A DNA stretch of 64,000 bases from the NCBI RefSeq assembly GCF_000369405.1, contig NZ_KB849998.1, positions 678,273-742,272 on the forward strand, written 5' to 3'. The translations under genes and the position numbers were made by a program. The notes beneath the pieces were generated by a model. It searched no databases, had not been told where the DNA came from, and saw nothing but the letters and a program-made list of their open reading frames with translations. Numbering within the stretch: the first letter of the stretch is position 1; each line of letters starts with the position of its first letter. Shown one piece after another: positions 1 to 7,188 of the stretch. This stretch comes from Acinetobacter sp. ANC 3929. GTDB taxonomy: Bacteria > Pseudomonadota > Gammaproteobacteria > Pseudomonadales > Moraxellaceae.

Positions 1-1
1 G

Positions 2-48
2 CATCTTGTTTCTCCACCCATCGATATTGTGATTTTTACTGGGTGGAG
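2..48 (-). promoter_or_regulatory. Leader hairpin over a ribosome binding site (gene exits left)
   Basis: Read on the minus strand, GGAG (15-12) lies seven bases before an ATG at 4-2, so a gene probably starts here and leaves the window. The ribosome site lies inside a perfect 9-bp inverted repeat: CTCCACCCA at 12-20 pairs with TGGGTGGAG at 40-48 across a 19-base loop. In the transcript this hairpin would mask the ribosome site. The gene product cannot be seen. Confidence 0.45.
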
Positions 49-127
49 TTATTCAATTTCTGTGCCAACACAACAAGCCATTGTTTTTAATTGATTTAAA
101 TAAAATTTTGGTCTTGATTCTTAAATC

Positions 128-149
128 TTGTATACAACATTGCATACAA
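128..149. promoter_or_regulatory. Two near-identical palindromes, GntR-like operator
   Basis: TTGTATACAA (128-137) and TTGCATACAA (140-149) stand 12 bases apart start to start. The TNGTATACAA form resembles operators of FadR/VanR-type GntR regulators. They lie about 125 bases upstream of the start codon at position 4 on the minus strand, so they probably control that gene. The regulator is not in the window. Confidence 0.4.
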
Positions 150-217
150 AAAATACGTCCTGACCTAAAATGATGCAAATTTGTTCATTTCAGATAGACA
201 CGCTTCAGGCAAAGAAA

Positions 218-240
218 AAGCCAAGCTGACGCTTGGCTTT
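218..240 (-). terminator. Rho-independent terminator of parE
   Basis: AAGCCAAGC (218-226), loop TGAC, GCTTGGCTT (231-239). On the minus strand it is followed by a T-rich run. It lies 24 bases after the parE stop. Confidence 0.8.
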
Positions 241-263
241 AATTCAATCAGGATATAAGGAAC

Positions 264-2147
264 TTAAACGGTAATATCCGCTAAATTGCCTTTTTGCTCT
301 AACCAATGTTTACGATCAGCTGAACGCTTCTTCGCCAGCAATTTATCCAATAAACCTGCGGTTAAATGCGCATCATCTAAGTCTAATTGCACCAAACGAC
401 GTGTATTCGGATCCATGGTGGTTTCACGCAACTGACTGGCATTCATCTCACCCAGCCCTTTGAATCGTGTGATTTGCGGATTCTTATTGCCCTTCACCTT
501 TTTCAAAATGCTTTCAAGCTCATCATCATCCAGTGCGTAATACACGTCTTTACCGATATCAATACGATAAAGCGGTGGCATTGCCACAAACAGATGACCT
601 TCTTCAACTAAGGTCGGAAAATGTTTCACAAATAGTGCACATAACAAAGTCGCAATATGCAAACCATCCGAGTCCGCATCGGCCAGAATACAAATTTTAC
701 CGTAGCGTAATTCAGACAAATCATCACTGCCTGGGTCAACACCAATCGCAATGGCAATGTCATGAACTTCTTGTGAAGCCAATACTTCATCTGAAGATAC
801 TTCCCACGTATTTAAGATTTTTCCGCGAATCGGCATAATCGCTTGGAAATTCTTGTCGCGGGCTTGCTTGGCACTTCCCCCAGCAGAATCCCCTTCGACA
901 ATAAATAATTCACTGTCTTCGCGGGTTAAACCAACACAATCGGCTAATTTACCAGGTAATGCTGGACCTGCCACGATCTTCTTACGTTCCACTTTTTTCG
1001 CCGCTTTGAGACGACGTCCTGCTTTGGCAATTGCCATTTCAGCCAGCTGTGTCGCAATCTCAGCATGTTGGTTTAACCATAGTGCAAAAGCATCTTTGGC
1101 AATATTCAACACGATATTAGACGCTTCACGGCTCGATAAACGTTCTTTAGTTTGTCCTGAGAATTGAGGTTCTTGGAATTTGAGCGATAGAATGAAATTT
1201 ACGCCATCCCAAACATCTTCCGCAGAAAGTTTTACATTACGTGGCAATAAGCTACGTAACTCACAGAACTCACGCAGTGCTTCCGTCACACCTGAACGTA
1301 AACCATTCACATGCGTTCCACCTTGTGCAGTTGGAATCAGGTTGACGTAACTTTCCTGAATCTGCTCGCCACCTTCAACATTCCAGCAAATCGCAAATTC
1401 ACATGCCGCTCGGTCTGCTTGCCCACTGCTCACGAAAGCAGGATCAGGTAGAATTTCTCGGTCTTGCAGTTCATCCATCAAATAGTCGACCAGACCATTT
1501 TCAAACTGCCATTCAATTTTTTCGTTATTAATTTTATCGAGATAAATAATTTTTAAACCTGCAGCTAAAACAGCCTTGGCTTTTAAATTATGTTTGAGGG
1601 CTTTTAGCGCAAATTTAGGGCTATCAAAATATTTGGTTTCAGGCCAGAAACGAACGGTAGTCCCTGTGGCACGCTTTGCGACCTTGCCTTCCAAAACCGA
1701 CAATGGCGCAACGGGCTCACCTTGTTCGAAGGCCATTTGATAAAGATTGCCTTGACGCTGTACCGCTACTTCAACTCGGGTCGATAACGCATTGACGACT
1801 GAAATCCCAACCCCGTGCAAACCACCTGAGAACTGATAGTTATCGGTACTGAATTTGCCACCAGCATGTAGTTTAGTCAAAATAATTTCGATACCACTTT
1901 GCCCATATTCAGGGTGGATATCGACAGGCATCCCTCGCCCATTATCTTCGACTGACAACGAACCATCTTCATATACGGTGACACAAATTTGATTGGCGTG
2001 ACCTGCGAGTGCTTCATCGACTGCATTATCAATGACCTCCTGCGCCAAATGGTTTGGCCGTGAGGTATCGGTATACATGCCTGGTCGACGGCGGACAGGA
2101 TCTAAACCAGAAAGAACTTCAAGGGATTGTGCCGTGTATTGTGTCAC
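264..2147 (-). CDS. parE: DNA topoisomerase IV subunit B
   Basis: ATPase subunit of topoisomerase IV, which decatenates daughter chromosomes together with ParC (not in the window). The 627-residue protein has the full family length. It begins with the GHKL ATPase region (VRRRPGMYTDTS near residue 19, the VIDNAVDEAL ATP site near 39, GGLHGVG near 108), followed by the transducer domain. The TOPRIM region has EGDSAGGSAKQARD and DADSDGLHI. The C-terminal part contains RFKGLGEMN. ParE rather than GyrB is supported by the short length without the long GyrB insertion and by the yqiA neighbour, as in E. coli. The start is GTG at 2147 with AAGGAAG upstream. It lies 14 bases after yqiA and is probably co-transcribed with it. 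Confidence 0.97.
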   Translation of the reverse strand: MTQYTAQSLEVLSGLDPVRRRPGMYTDTSRPNHLAQEVIDNAVDEALAGHANQICVTVYEDGSLSVEDNGRGMPVDIHPEYGQSGIEIILTKLHAGGKFSTDNYQFSGGLHGVGISVVNALSTRVEVAVQRQGNLYQMAFEQGEPVAPLSVLEGKVAKRATGTTVRFWPETKYFDSPKFALKALKHNLKAKAVLAAGLKIIYLDKINNEKIEWQFENGLVDYLMDELQDREILPDPAFVSSGQADRAACEFAICWNVEGGEQIQESYVNLIPTAQGGTHVNGLRSGVTEALREFCELRSLLPRNVKLSAEDVWDGVNFILSLKFQEPQFSGQTKERLSSREASNIVLNIAKDAFALWLNQHAEIATQLAEMAIAKAGRRLKAAKKVERKKIVAGPALPGKLADCVGLTREDSELFIVEGDSAGGSAKQARDKNFQAIMPIRGKILNTWEVSSDEVLASQEVHDIAIAIGVDPGSDDLSELRYGKICILADADSDGLHIATLLCALFVKHFPTLVEEGHLFVAMPPLYRIDIGKDVYYALDDDELESILKKVKGNKNPQITRFKGLGEMNASQLRETTMDPNTRRLVQLDLDDAHLTAGLLDKLLAKKRSADRKHWLEQKGNLADITV

Positions 2148-2161
2148 TTGTTCTGACTTCC

Positions 2162-2752
2162 TTATTGGATAGCTGCCGATAAAAATTCGAGAATTAAAGG
2201 TAATTTTTCTTCAAAATCATCCATTGCATGATTACCATCTGCGTCAGTTAAAATCAATGATGATGGATGAACTGCACTATAATAGCGTTGAGCTTCGCGA
2301 TAATCCAAGACTTCGTCGCCTTGTTGCAACAGCACTAGAATTTTATCAGCATGATTGAGCTTCGTGTCAGCAATCGATTGTAATTGCTGCAATTGATCGG
2401 CATCAAGTGTCCATGATTCCGTGACTTTGAGCGGGATTTGCTCAATCCCGAATAAATCTTCGAATAACCGCCATGGTTGCATAGCAGGATTAATCAGTAC
2501 AGCAGGACAAGCATATTTCGCGACAAGATACGTCGTATAAAAGCCACCTAAACTGCTCCCCACCAAAACAACATGATCATGCTGAAAATTTTCGATAAGC
2601 TGAGAAAGTTGTATAAGGACTTGGTCGGGCGTACGATTTAAATCGGGTAAGTGCACCTGAATATGATCATACTGTGCACAATATTGTTGCAACTGTTGCC
2701 CTTTTATTGACATCGGGCTGCTTCGAAAACCGTGTAAGTAGATAATTTGCAT
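2162..2752 (-). CDS. yqiA: YqiA-family esterase (alpha/beta hydrolase)
   Basis: A small cytoplasmic alpha/beta hydrolase of about 196 residues. It begins with the strand and oxyanion region IIYLHGFRSSP, has the nucleophile elbow GSSLGGFY (catalytic Ser), and ends with a candidate His in DGNHAMDDF. E. coli YqiA hydrolyses short acyl esters and sits next to parE, the same arrangement as here. The ATG at 2752 is preferred: the reading frame extends upstream only to a TTG, and the extra residues would precede the first family strand. The true substrate is unknown. Confidence 0.85.
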   Translation of the reverse strand: MQIIYLHGFRSSPMSIKGQQLQQYCAQYDHIQVHLPDLNRTPDQVLIQLSQLIENFQHDHVVLVGSSLGGFYTTYLVAKYACPAVLINPAMQPWRLFEDLFGIEQIPLKVTESWTLDADQLQQLQSIADTKLNHADKILVLLQQGDEVLDYREAQRYYSAVHPSSLILTDADGNHAMDDFEEKLPLILEFLSAAIQ

Positions 2753-3014
2753 ACGCACCAAAATAGGCAATGACTTGACATAAAGTGAAATAAATCACAT
2801 TATTTTGTTTAATAGTTAAACAAATAACAATATAAATTACATTTAAGCTCGATATTGTCGGACATAAAAAACGATACTGTACTCCGTTCATCAGTATTCT
2901 AAAAAAATTACGTATGAAAGACATAAGATGTAAGAGTTTGTTGTAGTTTATCTAAACAATATTCAGAAAAATCACTTCAAACCTTCGGTATATATCAAGG
3001 ATGGGGAAATCAAT

Positions 3015-4361
3015 ATGCCAAGTTTAACGCCTCTGCATGAAACGTATTGTAAGTGGGATCGCACGCCACCGAGTCAGGCAGATGTTTTGGAAGGTTTGGC
3101 ACAACTCGTCAGTACCAGCTTAAGTGGGGTACACGAATTGGTGCAAGTGGTACAAACAGAGGTGTTAAGGACAACGCTCGGTTTAAGTGCACAAAAAGCC
3201 AAACAATTACAAAAGCACCCGCAACTGCAAAAGTTCTATCAGTTTTCTTATGTCGCACTACAGAAGTACGGCAGCCATTTTCTTGCGCCAAATTTGCGCC
3301 GCATTATTGAGAAATTTCCAGTCTTACATGACAAACCACTCACACCCACATTACATTTCGTGGTGGGCGCGCTAAATGGGATCTTTGGTGATTTCTTTTT
3401 AAAGCAACACAATCCTATGGCCTTGCCAATGGTGCTTTATGATCACTATGGGTCATTACAACAAGGTGAACTCACAGGTCGTGTCGTGATTCTTACGCAT
3501 GGTTTATGTATGAATCATCTGACGTGGTCAAATCATCGTTATGGCGGGATTGGTGAGCGTCTGCTTGCGCAACGTGATAACAACACCATGTTGTATCTGA
3601 ATTACAACACAGGTCGCCGAATTTCAGCCAATGGCCGCAGTTTTGCCAATACCCTAGAAGATTTGGTGCAACGCAATCCGCGGATCACCAGTATTGATCT
3701 CATTGGACACAGTATGGGGGGGTTGGTTTCTCGAAGCGCACTGTTCTATGGCAAACAAAATCTGTATCAATGGGTACATATGGTCGAAAATCTGGTGTGT
3801 ATTGGTTCGCCACACCATGGTGCAGTGCTCGAACGCTTTGGTTTCGTATTGCAGGACAAACTCGGTGGATTTCCGTTTATCAACCTGCTTGGTCAATTGG
3901 TGAATGTTCGCAGTAACGGCATACTCGATTTGCGTTATGGTAGTGTTCGTGATGATGACTGGGAACATAATGATGCACGTATTGGTTTCGCTGATGACAA
4001 TCGTAAACCGGCTCCTCTGCCATCACATATCAATACCTTTCTGATTGCAGGAACTTTAGAGTTTGAAAAGTTACGTAATAAAGCACTCTCTGTGATTGGA
4101 GATTATCTGGTCAGTGTGAAAAGTGCTTTAGGTGAACACCAGAATCCACGTTTCCAATTGAAGCTGCCTGATACGCATAAAGCGGTTTTCTATGGACTCA
4201 ATCACTTTGAAATTCAGTATCATTCAAGTGTTGCTGAGCAGATCACCCGCTGGTTGTATCCAGATGCTGGAGAGAAAGTTGAGGCAGGTGTACAAACGCA
4301 TCTGATCAATGTCCCCAACAATTATACCTTTGATGATTTAGAAGGTATTGTTGAGACCTAA
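3015..4361 (+). CDS. Lipase/esterase-like alpha/beta hydrolase
   Basis: A 448-residue protein with an N-terminal helical region of about 150 residues and then an alpha/beta hydrolase fold. The oxyanion region VILTHGLCMNHLTW starts near residue 157. The nucleophile elbow IGHSMGGLVSRSAL is near residue 232, and an HHG motif follows in IGSPHHGAV, as in PGAP1-like and triacylglycerol lipases. A late His in FYGLNHFEIQYH could complete the triad. No signal peptide is seen, so it is probably cytoplasmic. It is transcribed divergently from yqiA and ends at a strong terminator. The substrate is not known. Confidence 0.8.
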   Translation: MPSLTPLHETYCKWDRTPPSQADVLEGLAQLVSTSLSGVHELVQVVQTEVLRTTLGLSAQKAKQLQKHPQLQKFYQFSYVALQKYGSHFLAPNLRRIIEKFPVLHDKPLTPTLHFVVGALNGIFGDFFLKQHNPMALPMVLYDHYGSLQQGELTGRVVILTHGLCMNHLTWSNHRYGGIGERLLAQRDNNTMLYLNYNTGRRISANGRSFANTLEDLVQRNPRITSIDLIGHSMGGLVSRSALFYGKQNLYQWVHMVENLVCIGSPHHGAVLERFGFVLQDKLGGFPFINLLGQLVNVRSNGILDLRYGSVRDDDWEHNDARIGFADDNRKPAPLPSHINTFLIAGTLEFEKLRNKALSVIGDYLVSVKSALGEHQNPRFQLKLPDTHKAVFYGLNHFEIQYHSSVAEQITRWLYPDAGEKVEAGVQTHLINVPNNYTFDDLEGIVET

Positions 4362-4369
4362 AATAAGCA

Positions 4370-4398
4370 AGCTCAGCTAAGTTCTAGCTGAGCTTTTT
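4370..4398 (+). terminator. Terminator after the lipase-like gene
   Basis: AGCTCAGCTA (4370-4379), loop AGTTC, TAGCTGAGCT (4385-4394), then a T run. It may also end transcription from the opposite strand. Confidence 0.8.
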
Positions 4399-4414
4399 CA
4401 ATTTATGAAAGCCT

Positions 4415-4978
4415 TTATTTAACGAAGTCACCTTGTTGATTTAATTTCAGTTTTAACTCTTTCCCATTTTCTTTATATAAGATCTCATATTTTTGATTAA
4501 TGACAATATTTTTAGATGCATCTAAGGTGATGTGCTTAACTAAGCCCAATTTATTCACTGAGCTAAGATGTATTTCTGGACCTCCACTCTTGCTCGAAGA
4601 AGGTGAAGCAATTAATAAAACACCATCACTTGTTTGTGGAAAAACAACGGAATCGCCATAACCTGGATCAATGAAAGTATAAGCTTTGATCAAATGAATG
4701 CTATCAATTAATTTGATTGAGCCACAATTGGTTCTTTGTGCGGATAAAATACAGTTGAGATGGGCATTTGAGTTGTAAGGAAGTGAAGTGAAGTGAAGTG
4801 AAGTGATCAGGAAACCATCTTTATTTTCTAACTTTACAGGCGCTGATGAGGCCTTTTTTATTTGGCTTTGATAGGAAATTTCATGTTTCTTTTCTGGAAC
4901 ATTCGTACAGGAAGAAGCTAAGATACTTAGGCTGACCAAGCCTAGAATATAGGTATGTTTTTTATAACAATAAGGCAT
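4415..4978 (-). CDS. Lipoprotein of unknown function, candidate second immunity protein
   Basis: I do not recognise the family. About 187 residues from the third of three tandem ATGs; AAAGGA (4990-4985) is best spaced for this one, and an upstream TTG is possible. The N-terminus has a hydrophobic segment ending in the lipobox LASSC, so it should be lipid-anchored at the envelope. The mature part is rich in beta-type segments. It lies 49 bases after the other exported protein, downstream of vgrG and a cell-wall effector, where periplasmic immunity proteins are commonly encoded. Its coding sequence contains five copies of a pentanucleotide (4780-4804), so slippage would shift the frame. The immunity role is inference only. 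Confidence 0.6.
   Translation of the reverse strand: MPYCYKKHTYILGLVSLSILASSCTNVPEKKHEISYQSQIKKASSAPVKLENKDGFLITSLHFTSLPYNSNAHLNCILSAQRTNCGSIKLIDSIHLIKAYTFIDPGYGDSVVFPQTSDGVLLIASPSSSKSGGPEIHLSSVNKLGLVKHITLDASKNIVINQKYEILYKENGKELKLKLNQQGDFVK
4780..4804. repeat. (GAAGT)5 microsatellite inside a coding region
   Basis: Five perfect tandem GAAGT units (plus-strand reading) followed by GA. On the coding strand this is ACTTC repeated, translated within TSLHFTS. Gain or loss of one unit changes the reading frame. Confidence 0.9.
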
Positions 4979-5027
4979 CATCATTCCTTTCATAATCAAT
5001 TAAAAACTAAAAATCCATGTATTGTAA

Positions 5028-5561
5028 TTAGTAATTTTTATCTAACCATTTTTTAATAGAAGCAATATCTTTAAATTTAAAGTGCATATAGTCATCAGAA
5101 ACACCTTCTAGTCCTGAATTATTATCACCTAGAATATCAGTAATTGATTTCAAAGTTACACTGTTATTTTCTTTTTTAATTTCATTTAAATCAATAGTAT
5201 ATAATTTACCACTCGGCTGAGGATAGCAGCAGTAAGTTTCAGAGTATAAGGTTATTAAAACTGGATTTTTACTATTTTTCTTATACAAACTAACTGCAAT
5301 TAATTCAGCTCCCCCTCCATTTCCAACTCGCCCATTGATTTTATTAATATACATTTTTTTATTTTTTAGAATTAAAAAGCTTTCAACATACTGATTATCA
5401 GGAGATAAGTCACAGTTTTTTGATATAAACTTAGCATCATTATTACCAAAGATACTTAATTTATATGTTTGATCTACCTTGCAAAAATTCTCTAGTGTTG
5501 TTTCGGCATATGTTGTTTTCATGGTGAATATTAAAAAAAATACTATGTAAAATTTACTCAA
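5028..5561 (-). CDS. Exported small protein, candidate immunity protein for the GH19 effector
   Basis: I do not recognise the family. The 177-residue protein begins with a signal peptide (hydrophobic FYIVFFLIF and a likely cleavage after TTYA), so the mature form should be periplasmic. The start is TTG at 5561 with GAGG nine bases upstream; starting at the internal ATG would remove the signal peptide. The mature part contains Cys residues, including a CC pair, and a GNGGGAE segment. It follows the GH19 effector by 25 bases on the same strand and is markedly AT-rich. Neutralising a peptidoglycan-cleaving effector in the periplasm fits position and export, but is inferred. Confidence 0.65.
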   Translation of the reverse strand: MSKFYIVFFLIFTMKTTYAETTLENFCKVDQTYKLSIFGNNDAKFISKNCDLSPDNQYVESFLILKNKKMYINKINGRVGNGGGAELIAVSLYKKNSKNPVLITLYSETYCCYPQPSGKLYTIDLNEIKKENNSVTLKSITDILGDNNSGLEGVSDDYMHFKFKDIASIKKWLDKNY

Positions 5562-5586
5562 TTTAATCTACCTCAAAATATTGTTT

Positions 5587-7188
5587 TCAAATGAAAATAT
5601 TTATAGCTTTCTTAAAATACAATTTCCTTTCTTTTTTATTTGGAGCATACTGATTAATTACCTTAGTGATTTTGTCAACTACTGTATCCGTTGCCCCACT
5701 ATCTGCCACTGTATACAGGCTTTTATCTAGCCAAAAAACTATTGCCGATCTTGAAGCATATTTAGGCTGTTCTAATAATTCTGGTGTCTCTGTAAAATCT
5801 ATCTTGCCATCATCAGACCAAATTTTAGGATACATTGCAGTCAAAACTGAGTAATTATACCGACCTGTAGTCTGTTTTAATCCTCTACCAAGAAATTTAT
5901 AGCCATCTCCATCTTTAATATTGCCTAAAGCTAAATGCTTAGGTCTATTTTTATCCATATACCACTTATTAGTAATAGTTTTAACTTTCAAATCCTTAGG
6001 AGAAATCTTAGCATCTATTTTAGCTTCCTCAGGTCGTGCTTTATAATATGATGAAAGTACCATTAAGTTGTTTGCCGTATAATTAGAAATATCTTCTCTA
6101 AGACTGAACTTTGCTCCAATCTCACCAAAAACTTGAGCAAAAAAATGAGACTGTCTTAATCTAGTATTTAATTGATATGCTTCTAAATTTGAATTTAACT
6201 CATCCATAGTTGGTTGCATTTTAGTTGAAGTAATACCAGGCCACATTTTTTGCATTTGCTCCATTGTGATTAATATATCAGCATTAATTGCTTTATTAAT
6301 CTCTGGATCATTCGGTGCCGTAGTACCTTTGGTTACATCTACATCCAGATGTAGTTCAACAGGATTATTTTTTATTCGTGTCGCCATGTATGGCTGCGGT
6401 TTCAATGGTTTGCCATCAGGTTTATACACTGTAAATTCAAGTTTTTGCCCTACCATACTTTGTAGAGCTAACCTCCCATTGGAGATGCTATATAACTGTT
6501 TCTTGCCACTCTCTACAATTACCATTTCTACATTGGTTTTTTCTACAATGTAGTCGCTCCCATCTCGATCTAATATTTTAATCATCGACCGACTTAAAAA
6601 CTTTGCATAAGGCTCATCTAATTTAATCAGAATCGGTTGTGAACCTCCGCTACCAGAGTTTATTGAACTTTTTAAAACAAATTGATCATTAGATGTCAGC
6701 ACCAAAACTTCGATATCTCGATGAGGTGAAGACTTCACCTCAACAATCCCCTGATCATTAGTGAGTTTATCAGGTGAATTGCCTTTACATTTCGGTCTAG
6801 ACTGCACGGGAAAATTTTTCATCACTTTTCCATTACTATCCACTACCTTAAAAAAGGTACTCACAATCCCTTTCGTAGATGTAGGCTGTTTTATCTGTCG
6901 ATATTCATCAATCGTTTTAGGCAGTTGGACTTTTATAGGATTTGCTTCTGATGAAGATGCCGAAGAATTTATAGTTTTAAATACGCTATATTCTTTTTGA
7001 TTAGGCGGTTTTGCGAGTATCTCCACTGTTCTATTTGGAGACGCTTGAAAAACAAATAAACCTTTTAGATCAGTTTTTTGAGTATTGGCTTTAGAAGAAC
7101 CTTGATATCTAGACTGAACATCCAAATTACTAAAATGGTTTCCTGATTTATCATAGAATTTAGCTATAATGGTGACTAAATTGCTCAT
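5587..7188 (-). CDS. Putative T6SS effector: tandem beta domains with C-terminal GH19 lysozyme/chitinase-like domain
   Basis: A 533-residue protein. The N-terminal part has three similar modules of about 75-90 residues (roughly 8-90, 110-193 and 201-283), each opening with a short strand and a D-x-x-G turn (YDKSG, VDSNG, LDRDG), like carboxypeptidase-regulatory or transthyretin-like beta folds. After a linker, residues about 310-533 resemble GH19 endolysins/chitinases: HFFAQVFGEIGAKF with candidate catalytic Glu356, a second acid at Glu365, FLGRGLKQTTGRYNY near 432, and a late INQYAP segment. The expected activity is cleavage of cell-wall glycan in rival bacteria. No signal peptide is seen. 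The ATG overlaps the vgrG stop (ATGA), which couples translation and suggests VgrG carries it. The catalytic assignment is by motif only. Confidence 0.8.
   Translation of the reverse strand: MSNLVTIIAKFYDKSGNHFSNLDVQSRYQGSSKANTQKTDLKGLFVFQASPNRTVEILAKPPNQKEYSVFKTINSSASSSEANPIKVQLPKTIDEYRQIKQPTSTKGIVSTFFKVVDSNGKVMKNFPVQSRPKCKGNSPDKLTNDQGIVEVKSSPHRDIEVLVLTSNDQFVLKSSINSGSGGSQPILIKLDEPYAKFLSRSMIKILDRDGSDYIVEKTNVEMVIVESGKKQLYSISNGRLALQSMVGQKLEFTVYKPDGKPLKPQPYMATRIKNNPVELHLDVDVTKGTTAPNDPEINKAINADILITMEQMQKMWPGITSTKMQPTMDELNSNLEAYQLNTRLRQSHFFAQVFGEIGAKFSLREDISNYTANNLMVLSSYYKARPEEAKIDAKISPKDLKVKTITNKWYMDKNRPKHLALGNIKDGDGYKFLGRGLKQTTGRYNYSVLTAMYPKIWSDDGKIDFTETPELLEQPKYASRSAIVFWLDKSLYTVADSGATDTVVDKITKVINQYAPNKKERKLYFKKAINIFI

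Noticed and set aside
853..1167. Plus-strand frame inside parE
   Set aside because: It is a shadow of the conserved parE coding sequence, with no ribosome site and no family similarity.
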